In this document: piece by piece, positions 1 through 9,515 of the stretch | Position numbering within the stretch: position 1 is the stretch's first letter | Layout of the letters: each line of letters begins with the position of its first letter | Source of the DNA: Micromussa lordhowensis | Lineage: Eukaryota > Cnidaria > Anthozoa > Scleractinia > Lobophylliidae | Direction of reading: 5' to 3' | Assembly: GCA_964020085.1 (NCBI GenBank) | Contig: OZ026600.1 | Coordinates: 11,443,348 to 11,507,347, forward strand | Length of the DNA stretch: 64,000 nt | The notes under the pieces: generated by a model | The model's database searches: none | Told to the model about the DNA's origin: nothing | The model's input: the letters and a program-made list of their open reading frames with translations, nothing else | Made by a program: the position numbers and the translations under genes

Positions 1-575
1 CCGATTGCTAATTAGCCGAGCTTGGCGCGCGCGCAACCTTGCAAACTAGTGGCAGCAAAGCACTCCCGGGGTCGGTCCGGGTCCACATGCAAAGTTTCGA
101 AGCTGCGCAATATGTCACACTATCCTAAGAAGCCCGATAGCTAATTAGCCGAGCTTGGCGCGCATTGCAACTTTTCAAACTAATGGCACCAAAGCACTCC
201 CGGGGTCAGTCCGAGTCCACATGCAAAGTTTTGGAGCTGCGCAAAATGTCACACTATGCTAACCAGCCCGGAAGATGCCCGGGTGCCGCCGGCTGGCTGC
301 CTCGTTAGCCGAGCTTGGCGCGCGTCGCAACTTTGCAAACTAATGGCACCAAAGCACTCCCGGGGTCGGTCCGGGTCCACATGCAAAGTTTTGGACCTGC
401 GCAAATTGAAACACTATGCTAACCAGCCAGATTGCTAATTAGCCGAGCTTGGCGCGCATCGCAACTTTGCAAACTAATGGCACCAAAGCACTCCCGGGGT
501 CGGGCCGGGTCCACATGCAAAGTTTCGGAGCTGCGCAAAATGTCACACTATGCTAAGCAGCCCGATTGCTAAAAT

Positions 576-1617
576 TAGCCGAGCTTGGCATGCGTCTCAA
601 CTTTGCAAACTAATGGCACCAAAGAACTCCCGGGGTCGGTCCGAGTCCACATGCAAAGTTTCGGGGTTGCACAAAATGTCACACTATGCTAAGCAGCCCG
701 ACAGATCCCCAGGTGCAGCCGGCTAGCTGGCTAGTTAGCCGAGCTTGGCGCGCGTTGCAACTTTGCAAACTAATGGCACCAAAGCACTACTTGCGTCGGT
801 CCGGGTCCACATGCAAAGTTTCGGAGCTGCGCAAAATGTCACACTATGCTAAGCAGCCCGATTGCTAATTAGCCGAGCTTGGCGCGCGTAGCAACTTTGC
901 AAACTAATGGCACCAAAGCACTCCCGGGGTTGGTCTGAGTCCACATGCAAAGTTTGGGAGCTGCGCAAAATGTCACACTATTCTAACCAGCCCGGTAGAT
1001 GCCCGGGTGCGGCCGGCTCGTTGCCTCATTAGCCGAGCTTGGCGCACGTCGCAACTTTGCAAACTAATGCCACCAAAGCAATCCTGGGGTCGGTCCGGGT
1101 CCACATGCAAAGTTTCGGAGCTGCGCAAAATGTCACACTATGCTAACCAGCCCGATTGCTAATTAGCCGAGCTTGGCGCGCGTCGCAACTTTGCAAACTA
1201 ATGGCACCAAAGCACTCCCGGGGTCGGTCCGAGTCCACATGCAAAGTTTCGGAGCAGCGAAAAATGTCACACTGTGCCAACCAGCCCGGCAGATGCCCTG
1301 GTGCAGCCGGCTGGCTGCCTTGTTAGCCGAGCTTGGCGCACGTCGCAACTTTGCAAACTAATGGCACCAAAGCACTCCCGGGGTCGGTCCGGTTCCACAT
1401 GCAAAGTTTTGGAGCTGCGCAAAATGTCACACTATGCTAACCAGCCCGATTGCTAATTAGCCGACCTTGGCGTGCGTCGCAACTTTTCAAACTTATGGCA
1501 CCAAAGCACTCCCAAGGTCGGTCCGAGTCCACATGCAAAGTTTCGGAGCTGCGCAAAATGTCACACTATGCTAACCAGCCCGGCAGATGCCTGGGTGTGG
1601 CCGGCTGGCTGCCTCGT
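576..1617 (+). repeat. Regular stretch of the 294-bp dimer of satellite A
   Basis: Monomer starts at 576, 736, 870, 1030, 1164, 1324, 1458 and 1618 give intervals of 160, 134, 160, 134, 160, 134 and 160 bp. This is the cleanest run of the alternating dimer in the window and serves as a reference for the array. The long monomer ends with a GC-rich tail (cagccggctggctgcctcg type) before the next tagccgag; the short monomer ends with ccgattgctaat in the same place. The first interval before this stretch (440 to 576) is 136 bp because of two extra a bases (gctaaaattagcc at 569). Confidence 0.9.
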
Positions 1618-1911
1618 TAGCCGAGCTTGGCGCGCGTCGCAAGTTTGCAAACTAATGGCACCAAAGCACTCCCGGGGTTGGTCCGAAGCAACATGCAAAG
1701 TTTGGGAGCTGCGCAAAATGTCACACTATTCTAACCAGCCCGGTAGATGCCCGGGTGCGGCCGGCTGGTTGCCTCGTTAGCCGAGCTTGGCGCATGTCGC
1801 AACTTTGCAAACTAATGCCACCAAAGGAATCCTGGGGTCGGTCCGGGTCCACATGCAAAGTTTCAGAGCTGCGCAAAATGTCACACTATGCTTACCACCC
1901 CGATTGCTAAT
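1618..1911 (+). repeat. Phase slip in satellite A: two long monomers in a row
   Basis: The monomer starting at 1618 is 160 bp long and follows another 160-bp monomer (1458-1617). The alternation of long and short types is therefore broken once here. It resumes with the short monomer at 1778 and the long monomer at 1912. Similar double-long slips occur at 2206-2526 and 4399-4720. Loss of one short monomer by unequal exchange is the simplest explanation. Confidence 0.8.
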
Positions 1912-2329
1912 TAGCCGAGCTTGGCGCGCGTCGCAACTTTGCAAACTAATGGCACCAAAGCAATCCCGGGGTCGGTCCGAGTCCACGTGCAAAGTTTCGA
2001 AGCTGCGCAAACTGTCACACTATGCTAACCAGCCCGGCAGATCCCCGGGTGCGGCCGGCTGGCTGCCTTGTTAGCCGAGCTTGGCGCGCGTCGCAACTTT
2101 GCAAACTAATGGCACCAAAGCACTCGCGGGGTCGGTCTGGGTCCACATGCAAAGTTTCGGAGCTGCGCAAATTGTGACACTATGCCAACCAGGCCGACTG
2201 CTAATTAGCCGAGCTTGGCGCGCGTCGCAACTTTGCAAACTAATGGCACCAAAGCACTCCCGGGGTCGGCCCGAGTCCACATGCAAAGTTTCGAAGCTGC
2301 GCAAACTGTCACACTATGCTAACCAGCCC

Positions 2330-2361
2330 GGCAGATCCCCGGGTGCGGCCGGCTGGCTGCC
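2330..2361 (+). repeat. GC-rich length-polymorphic segment of the long A monomer (exemplar)
   Basis: The 160-bp monomer differs from the 134-bp one by replacing the 9-bp gattgctaa with a 35-bp GC-rich stretch. In this copy the stretch begins with ggcag (2330-2334) and contains ctgcc (2357-2361), which are exact reverse complements. Inside are a cccggg palindrome and two ccgg words separated by about 6 bp. The segment could fold as a small hairpin in single-stranded form. The same layout, with point changes, recurs in most long monomers, for example near 1029-1323, 2030-2071 and 5381-5416. Whether it is an insertion in the long form or a replacement in the short form cannot be told here. Confidence 0.75.
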
Positions 2362-4720
2362 TCGTTAGCCGAGCTTGGCGCGCGTCGTAACTTTGCAAAC
2401 TAATGGCACCAAAGCACTTCCGGGGTCGGTCCGAGTCCAATATGCAAAGTTTATGAGCTGCGCAAAATGTCACACTGTGCTAACCAGGCCGGCAGATCCC
2501 CAGGTGTGGCCGGCTGGCTGCCTCGTTAGTCGAGCTTTGCGCGCATCGCAACTTTGCAAAGTAATGGCACCAAAGCACTCCCGGGGTCGGTCCGGGTCCA
2601 CATGCAAAGTTTCGGAGCTGCGCAATATGTCACACTATCCTAAGAAGCCTGATTGCTAATTAGCCGAGCTTGGCGCGCGTCGCAATTTTGCAAACTAATG
2701 GCACCAAAGCACTCCCGGGGTCGGTCCAAGTCCACATGCAAAGTTTCGGAGCTGCGCAAAAGGTCACACTATGCTAACCAGCCCGGCCCATCCCCGGGTG
2801 CGGCCGGGTGGCTGCCTCGTTAGCCGAGCTTGGTGCGCGTCGCAACTTTGCAAACTAATGGCACCAAAGTACTCCCGGGGTCGGTCCGGGTCCACACGCA
2901 AAGTTTCGGAGCTGTGCAAAATGTCACACTATGCTAACCAGCCCGATTGCTATTTAGCCGAGCTTGGCGCACGTCGCAAATTTGCAAACTAATGGAACCA
3001 AAGCACGCCTGTGTTCGGTCCGGGTCCACATGCAAAGTTTCGGAGCTGGGCAAAATGTCACACTATGCTAACTAGCCCGATTGTTAATTAGCCGAGCTTG
3101 GTGCGCGTCGCAACTTTGCAAACTAATGGCACCAAAGAACTCCCGGGGTCGGTCCGAGTCCACATGCAAAGTTTCGAAGCAGCGAAAAATGTCACACTAT
3201 GCCAATTAGCCCAGCAGATGCCCGGGTGCGGCCGGCTGGCCTCCTTGGTAGCCGAGCTTGGCGTGCGTCGCAACTTTGCAAACTAATGGCACCAAAGCAC
3301 TCCCGGGGTCGGTCCGGGTCCACATGCAAAGTTTCGGAGCTGCGCAAAATGTCACACTATGCTAACCAGTCGGATTCCTAGTTAGCCGAGCTTGGCGCGC
3401 GTCGCAACTTTGCAAACTAATGGCACCAAAGCACTCCCGGGGTCGGTCCGGGTCCACATGCAAAGTTTCGGAGCTGCGCAAAATGTCACACTATGCTAAG
3501 CAGCCCGATTGCTAAAATTAGCCGAGCTTGGCGCGCGTCTCAACTTTGCAAACTAATGGCACCAAAGTACTCCCGGGGTCGGGCCGAGTCCACATGCAAA
3601 GTGTCGGAGCTGCGCAAAATGTCACACTATGCTAAGCAGCCCGACAGATCCCCAGGTGCAGCCGGCTGGCTGCCTCGTTAGCCGAGGTTGGCGCGGGTTG
3701 CAACTTTGCAAACTAATGGCTTCAAAGCACTACCTGCGTGGGTCCGGGTCCACATGCAAAGTTTCGGAGCTGCGCAAAATGTCACACTATGCTAAGCAGC
3801 CCGATTGCTAATTAGCTGAGCTTGGCACGCGTCGCAACTTTGCAAACTAATGGCACCAAAGCACTCCCAGGGTCGGTCCGAGTCCACATGCAAAGTTTTG
3901 GAGCTGCGCAAAATGTCACACTATGCTAAGCCGCCCGGCAGATTCCCAGGTGCGGCCGGCTGGCTGGCTAGTTAGCCGAGCTTGGCGCGCGTAGCAACTT
4001 TGCAAACTAATGCAACCAAAGCACTCCCGGGGTCGGTCCGGATCCACATGCAAAGTTTCGCAGCTGCGCAAAATGTCACACTATGCTAAGCAGCCGGATT
4101 GTTAATTAGCCGAGCTTGGCGCGTCGCAACTTTGCAAACTTATGGCCCCAAAGCACTCCCGGGGTCGGTCCGAGTCCACATGCAAAGTTTCGGAGGTGCG
4201 CAAAATGTCACACTATGCTAAGAAGCTCGGCAGATCCCCGGGAGCCGCCGGCTGGCTGGCTAGTTAGCCGAGCTTGGGGCGCGTCGCAACTTTGCAAGCT
4301 AATGGCACCAAAGCACTCCCGGGGTCGGTCCAGGTTCACATGCATAGTTTCGGAGCTGCGCAAAATGTCACACTATGCTAAGCAGCCCTATTGCTAATTA
4401 GCCAAGCTTGGCGCGCGTCGCAACTTTGCAAACTAATGGCACCAAAGTATTACCGGGGTCGGTCCGAGTCCAATATGCAAAGTTTCGGAGCTGCGCACAA
4501 TGTCACACTGTGCTAACCAGCCCGGCAGATCCCAGGGTGCAGCCGGCTGGCTCCCTCGTTAGCCGAGTTTGGCGCGCGTCGCAACTTTGCAAACTAATGG
4601 CACCAAAGCACTCCCGGGGTCGGTCCGAGTCCAATATGCAAAGTTTCGGAGCTGCGCACAATGTCACACTGTGCTAACCAGCCCGGCAGATCCCAGGGTG
4701 TGGCCGGCTGGCTGCCTCGT

Positions 4721-5256
4721 TAGTCGAGCTATGTGCGCGTCGCAACTTTGCAAAGTAATGGCACCAAAGCACTCTCGTGGTTGGTCCAGGTCCACATGCA
4801 AAGTTTCGGAGCTGCGCAAAATGTCACACTATGCTAACCAGTTGGATTGCTAGTTAGCCGAGCTTGGCGCGCGTCGCAACTTTGCAAACTAATGGAACCA
4901 AAGCACTCCCAGGGTCAGTCCGGGTCCATATGGAAAGTTTCGGAGCTGCGCAAATTGTGACACTATGCTAACCAGCCCGATTGCTAATTAGCCGAGCTTG
5001 GCGCGCGTCGCAACTTTGCAAACTAGTGGCAGCAAAGCACTCCCGAGGTCGGTCCGGGTCCACATGCAAAGTTTCGAAGCTGCGCAATATGTCACACTAT
5101 CCTAAGAAGCCCGATTGCTAATTAGCCGAGGTTGGCGTGCGTCGCAATTTTGCAAACTAATGGCACCAAAGCACTCCGGGGGTCAGTCCGGGTCCACATG
5201 TAAAGTTTCGGAGCTGCGCAAAATGTCACACTATGCTAACTAGCCCAATTGCTAAT
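4721..5256 (+). repeat. Run of four consecutive short (134-bp) A monomers
   Basis: Starts at 4721, 4855, 4989, 5123 and 5257 are each 134 bp apart, so four short monomers follow one another without a long one. Only one further long monomer (5257-5416) precedes the junction. This is the longest departure from the 134/160 alternation in the array and it lies within 900 bp of the boundary with satellite B. The copy at 4989 shares actagtggcagcaaagcac and the cctaagaagcccgat tail with the copy at the very start of the window (13-145), so it belongs to a recognisable subtype. Confidence 0.85.
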
Positions 5257-5550
5257 TAGCCAAGCTTGGCGTGCGTCGCAACTTTGCAAACTAATGGCAC
5301 CAAAGCACTCCCGGGGTCGGTCCGAGTCCACATGCAAAGTTTCGGAGCTGCGCAAAATGTCACACTGTGCTAACCAGCCCGGCAGATCCCCGGGTGCGGC
5401 CGGCTGGCTGCCTCGTTAGCCGAGGTTGGCGCGCGTCGCAACTTTGCAAACTAATGGCACCAAAGCACTCCTGGGGTCGGTCCGGGTCCACATGGAAAGT
5501 TTCGGAGCTGCGCAATATGTCACACTATGCTAACCAGCCCGATTGCTAAT

Positions 5551-5590
5551 TAGCCAAGCTTGACACGCGTCGCTTGAAGCGCAATCATAG
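5551..5590 (+). other. Junction between satellite A and satellite B
   Basis: The last A monomer starts at 5551 and is cut after 23 bases, at tgacacgcgtcgc. Satellite B then begins directly with cttgaagcgcaatcatagg, with no spacer. The three bases cgc at 5571-5573 fit both families (A: gcgtcgc; B: tatgcgcttg), so the breakpoint lies within a 3-bp microhomology. The bases 5571-5581, cgcttgaagcg, form a perfect palindrome centred on 5576. It depends on a change found only in this first B monomer, aagcgcaatc instead of aagtgcaatc. A single illegitimate recombination event is the likely origin. Confidence 0.93.
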
Positions 5591-7050
5591 GAGAACATTT
5601 TGCTGCAAACCGCGGCTCCAAAAGTGCCCGTAGAGCCGAGTTATGACAAATTTGCCAAGGACACCTAAATCGGCCATTTTCTGAGATTTTGCCAAGGGGG
5701 GACCAAGGGAAAATGCTCAAAAGAGTAGGCCGACTATAGGGGCTTCACAAACACCCTGGCGCAAATTACGTCATCTCCTAATTGGTATGCGCTTGAAGTG
5801 CAATCATAGGAGAACATTCTGCTGCAAACCGCGGCTCCAAAAGTGCCCGTAGAGCCGAGTTATGACAAATTTGCCAAGGACACCTAAATCGGCCATTTTC
5901 TGAGATTTTGCCAAGGGGGGACCAAGGGAAAATGCTCAAAAGAGTAGGCCGACTATAGGGGCTTCATAAACACCCTGGCACAAATTACGTCATCTCCTAA
6001 TTAGTATGCGCTTGAAGTGCAATCATAGGAGAACATTTTGCTTCAAACCGCGGCTCCAAAAGTGCCCGTAGAGCCGAGTTATGACAAATTTGCCAAGGAC
6101 ACCTAAATCGGCCATTTTCTGAGATTTTGCAAAGGGGGGACCAAGGGAAAATGCTCAAAAAAGTAGGCCGACTATAGCGGCTTCAAAAACACCCTGGCGG
6201 AAATTGCATCATCTCCTAATTGGTATGCGCTTAAAGTGCAATCATAGGAGAACATTTTGCCTCAAACCGCGGCTCCAAAAGTGCCCGTAGAGCCGAGTTA
6301 TGACACATTTGCCAAGGACACCTAAATCGGCCATTTTCTGACATTTTGCCAGGGGGGAACAAGGGAAAATGCTCAAAAAAGTAGGCGGACTATAGGGGCT
6401 TCATAAACACCCTGGCGCAAATTGCATCATCTCCTAATTGGTATGCACTTAAAGTGCAATCATAGGAAAACATTTCGTTGCAAACCGCGGCTCAAAAAGT
6501 GCCCGTAGAGCCGAGTTATGACAACTTTGCCAAGGAAACCTAAATCGGCCATTTTCTGAGATTTTGCCAAGTGGGGACCAAGGGAAAATGCTCAAAAAAG
6601 TAGGCCGACTATAGGGGCTTCATAAACACACTGGCGCAAATTGCATCATCTCCTAATTGGTATGCGCTTAAAGTGCAATCATAGGAGAACATTTTGCTGC
6701 AAACCGCGGCTCCAAAAGTGCCCGTAGAGCCGAGTTATAACAAATTTGCCAAGGACACCTTAATCGGCCATTTTCTGAGAATTTGCCAAGGGCGGACCAA
6801 GGGAAAATGCTCAAAAAAGTAGGCCGACTGTAGGGGCTTCAAAAACACCCTGGCGCAAATTGCATCATCTTTTAATTGGTATGAGCTTCAAGTGCAGTCA
6901 TAGGACAACATTTTGCTGCAAACCGCGGCTCCAAAAGTGCCCGTAGAGCCGAGTTATGACAAATTTGCCAAGGACACCTAAATCGGCCATTTTCTGAGAT
7001 TTTGCCAAGGGGGGACCAAGGGAAAATGCTCAAAAAAGTAGGCCGATTAT
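5571..7050 (+). repeat. Edge domain of satellite B next to the junction
   Basis: The first two monomers (5571-5789 and 5790-6008) are nearly identical and carry aaaagagtaggccg together with attacgtcatctcc. The third (6009-6227) carries tgcttcaaaccgcgg, a tttgcaaagggggg change and tagcggcttc. This ordered Q-R module is absent from about 6.2 to 25 kb and reappears ten times between 25 and 49 kb. The next monomers have changes that are rare or absent elsewhere in the window, for example cagggggg near 6350, gtaggcggac near 6382 and ggctcaaaaagtg near 6489. I see no higher-order period here; single divergent copies are typical of array edges. Confidence 0.8.
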
Positions 7051-8600
7051 AGGGGCTTAAAAAACACCCTGGCGCAAATTGCATCATCTCCAAATTGGTA
7101 TGCGCTTGAAGTGCAATCATAGGAGAACATTTTGCTGCAAACCGCGGCTCCAAAAGTGCCCGTAGAGCCGAGTTATGACAAATTTGCCAAAGACACCTAA
7201 ATCGGCCATTTTCTGAGATTTTGCCAAGGGGGGACCAAGGGAAAATGCTCAAAAAAGTAAGCCGACTATAGGGGCTTCATAAACACCTTGGCGCAAATTG
7301 CATCATCTCCTAATTGGTATGCGCTTGAAGTGCAATCATAGGAGAACATTTTGCTGCAAACCGCGGCTCCAACAGTGCCCGTAGAGCCGAGTTATGACAA
7401 ATTTGCCAAGGACACCTAAATCGGCCATTTTCTGAGATTTTGCCAAGGGGGGACCAAGGGAAAATGCTCAAAAAAGTAGGCCGACTGTAGGGGCTTCAAA
7501 AACACCCTGGCGCAAATTCCATCATCTCCTAATTGGTATGCGCTTGAAGTGCAATCATAGGAACACATTTTGCTGCAAACCGCGGCTCCAAAAGTGCCCG
7601 TAGAGCCGAGTTATGACAAATTTGCCAAGGACACCTAAATCGGCCATTTTCTGAGATTTTGCCAAGGGGGGACCAAGGGAAAATGCTCAAAAAAGTAGGC
7701 CGACTATAGGGGCTTCAAAAACACTCTTGCACAAATTGATCATCTCCTAATTGGTATGCGCTTAAAGTGCAATCATAGGAAAACATTTTGTTGCAAACCG
7801 CAGCTCCAAAAATGCCCGTGAAGCCGAGTTATGACAAATTTGCCAAGGACACCTAAATCGGCCATTTTCTGAGATTTTGCCAAGGGGGGACCAAGGGAAA
7901 ATGCTCAAAAAAGTAGGCCGAGTATAGGGGCTTCATAAACACCCTGGCGCAAATTGCATCATCTCCAAATTGGTATGCGCTTGAAGTGCAATCATAGGAG
8001 AACATTTTGCTGCAAACCGCGGGTCCAAAAGTGCCCGTAGAGCCGAGTTATGACAAATTTGCCAAGGACACCTAAATCGGCCATTTTCTGAGATTTTGCC
8101 TAGGGGGGACCAAGGGAAAATGCTCAAAAAAGTAGGCCGACTATAGGGGCTTCATAAACACCTTGGCGCAAATTGCATCATCCTTTAATTGGTATGCGCT
8201 TGAAGTGCAATCATAGGAGAACATTTTGCTGCAAACCGCGGCTCCAACAGTGCCCGTAGAGCCGAGTTATGACAAATTTGCCAAGGACACCTAAATCGGC
8301 CATTTTCTGAGATTTTGCCAAGGGGGGACCAAGGGAAAATGCTCAAAAAAGAAGGCCGACTGTAGGGGCTTCAAAAACACCCTGGCGCAAATTCCATCAT
8401 CTCCTAATTGGTATGCGCTTGAAGTGCAATCATAGGAACACATTTTGCTGCAAACCGCGGCTCCAAAAGTGCCCGTAGAGCCGAGTTATGACAAATTTGC
8501 CAAGGACACCTAAATCGGCCATTTTCTGAGATTTTGCCAAGGGGGGACCAAGGGAAAATGCTCAAAAAAGTAGGCCGACTATAGGGGCTTCAAAAACACC
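7050..8600 (+). repeat. 875-bp (4-monomer) tandem duplication in satellite B
   Basis: Diagnostic variants in 7,050-7,730 recur 875 bp downstream in 7,930-8,600. The ctccaaattgg tail appears near 7088 and 7963, ccttggcgcaaatt near 7285 and 8160, ctccaacagtgcc at 7368 and 8243, and caaattccatcatc followed by ggaacacatttt near 7515 and 8390. The offset equals four monomers minus one base, the missing base being the aattgatcatc deletion at about 7735. Some differences exist, for example caaaccgcgggtcc near 8018 and tgcctagggggg near 8098. Confidence 0.8.
7733..7952 (+). repeat. P-type marker monomer of satellite B (exemplar of 21)
   Basis: P monomers are recognised by gcttaaagtgcaatc, ggaaaacattttgttgc, aaaccgcagctccaaaaatg and cccgtgaagccgag, usually preceded by the 1-base deletion aattgatcatc. 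The word gtgaagccgag lies at 7818, 9788, 11320, 13071, 15479, 16573, 19200, 20294, 22703, 24454, 28394, 29050, 30789, 32540, 34291, 35385, 37136, 38449, 39981 and 42170, with gtaaagccgag at 26424. None is found beyond 42.2 kb in this exact form. Most later copies change atttgcc to ctttgcc (gacaactttgcc). The 1,751-bp spacing occurs six times. Confidence 0.85.
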
Positions 8601-8639
8601 CTGGCGGAAATTCCATCATCTCCTAATTGGTATGCGCTT

Positions 8640-9515
8640 GAAGTGCAATCATAGGAGAACATTTTGCTGCAAACCGCGGCTCCAAAAGTGCCCGTAGAGC
8701 CGAGTTATGACAAATTTGCCAACGACACCTTAGTCGGCCATTTTCTGAGATTTTGCCAAGTGGAGACCAAGAGAAAATGCTCAAAAAAGTAGGCCGACTA
8801 TAGGGGCTTCATAAACACCCTGGCGCAAATTGCATCATCTCCTAATTGGTATGCGCTTGAAGTGCAATCATAGGAACACATTTTGCTGCAAACCGCGGCT
8901 CCAAAAGTGCCCGTAGAGCCGAGTTATGACAAATTTGCGAAGGACACCTAAATCGGCCATTTTCTGAGATTTTGCCAAGGGGGGACCAAGGGAAAATGCT
9001 CAAAAAAGTAGGCCGACTATAGGGGCTTCAAAAACACCCTTGCGCAAATTGCATCATCTTCTAATTGGCATGCGCTTGAAGTGCAATCATAGGAGAACAT
9101 TTTGCTGCAAACCGCGGCTCCAAAAGTGCCCGTAGAGCCGAGTTATGACAAATTTGCCAACGACACCTTAGTCGGCCATTTTCTGAGATTTTGCCAAGTG
9201 GAGACCAAGAGAAAATGCTCAAAAAAGTAGGCCGACTATAGGGGCTTCATAAACACCCTGGCGCAAATTGCATCATCTCCTAATTGGTATGCGCTTGAAG
9301 TGCAATCATAGGAACACATTTTGCTGCAAACCGCGGCTCCAAAAGTGCCCGTAGAGCCGAGTTATGACAAATTTGCGAAGGACACCTAAATCGGCCATTT
9401 TCTGAGATTTTGCCAAGGGGGGACCAAGGGAAAATGCTCAAAAAAGTAGGCCGACTATAGGGGCTTCAAAAACACCCTTGCGCAAATTGCATCATCTCCT
9501 AATTGGCATGCGCTT
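8640..9515 (+). repeat. 438-bp (2-monomer) tandem duplication
   Basis: The monomer pair with aacgacaccttagtcgg plus gtggagaccaagag, then ggaacacatttt plus atttgcgaaggac, occurs twice in a row. The word aacgacacct starts at 8721 and 9159, exactly 438 bp apart. The equivalent block 1,970 bp downstream has only one copy of the pair, at 10691, so this duplication arose after, or separately from, the larger one. The two copies differ at few sites, for example catcatctcc near 8620 and catcatcttc near 9053. Confidence 0.85.

Larger units (their letters stand above)
1..5573 (+). repeat. Satellite family A array, 134/160-bp alternating monomers
   Basis: This is a head-to-tail array of about 39 related monomers. 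I phased them on the word tagccgagcttgg, whose starts include 13, 146, 306, 440, 576, 736, 870, 1030, 1164, 1324, 1458, 1618 and so on to 5551. Intervals are almost always 134 or 160 bp, usually alternating, so the common higher-order unit is a 294-bp dimer. Conserved words in each monomer, in order, are gcaactttgcaaactaatgg, caccaaagcactcccgggg, tccacatgcaaagtttcgg and gctgcgcaaaatgtcacac. Rare lengths (133, 136, 158, 161) come from small indels, for example the extra bases in tccaatatgcaaag near 2438, 4470 and 4632. There is no gene, inserted transposon or inversion. The array runs off the left edge. The function is unknown; a structural, heterochromatic role is inferred only from the class of sequence. 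Confidence 0.96.

Noticed and set aside
1472..1780. Open frames of 60-102 residues on both strands of satellite A
   Set aside because: They recur in every dimer because 294 is divisible by three, and most end at the taa/tag of the ctaattag or cgttag word. They are repeat by-products.
5685..5740. G-quadruplex from gggggg, ggg and gggg runs in B
   Set aside because: The runs are separated by loops of 5 to more than 25 bases and several variants interrupt the first run (gtgggg, ggagacc, ggcgg), so a stable quadruplex is unlikely.
6872..7252. A 126-residue open frame on the minus strand, with many similar 60-80-residue frames across satellite B
   Set aside because: The frame repeats itself every 73 residues because 219 is divisible by three. 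It arises where a once-per-monomer TGA stop happens to be mutated. It has no start context, no domain and no conservation beyond that of the repeat itself.
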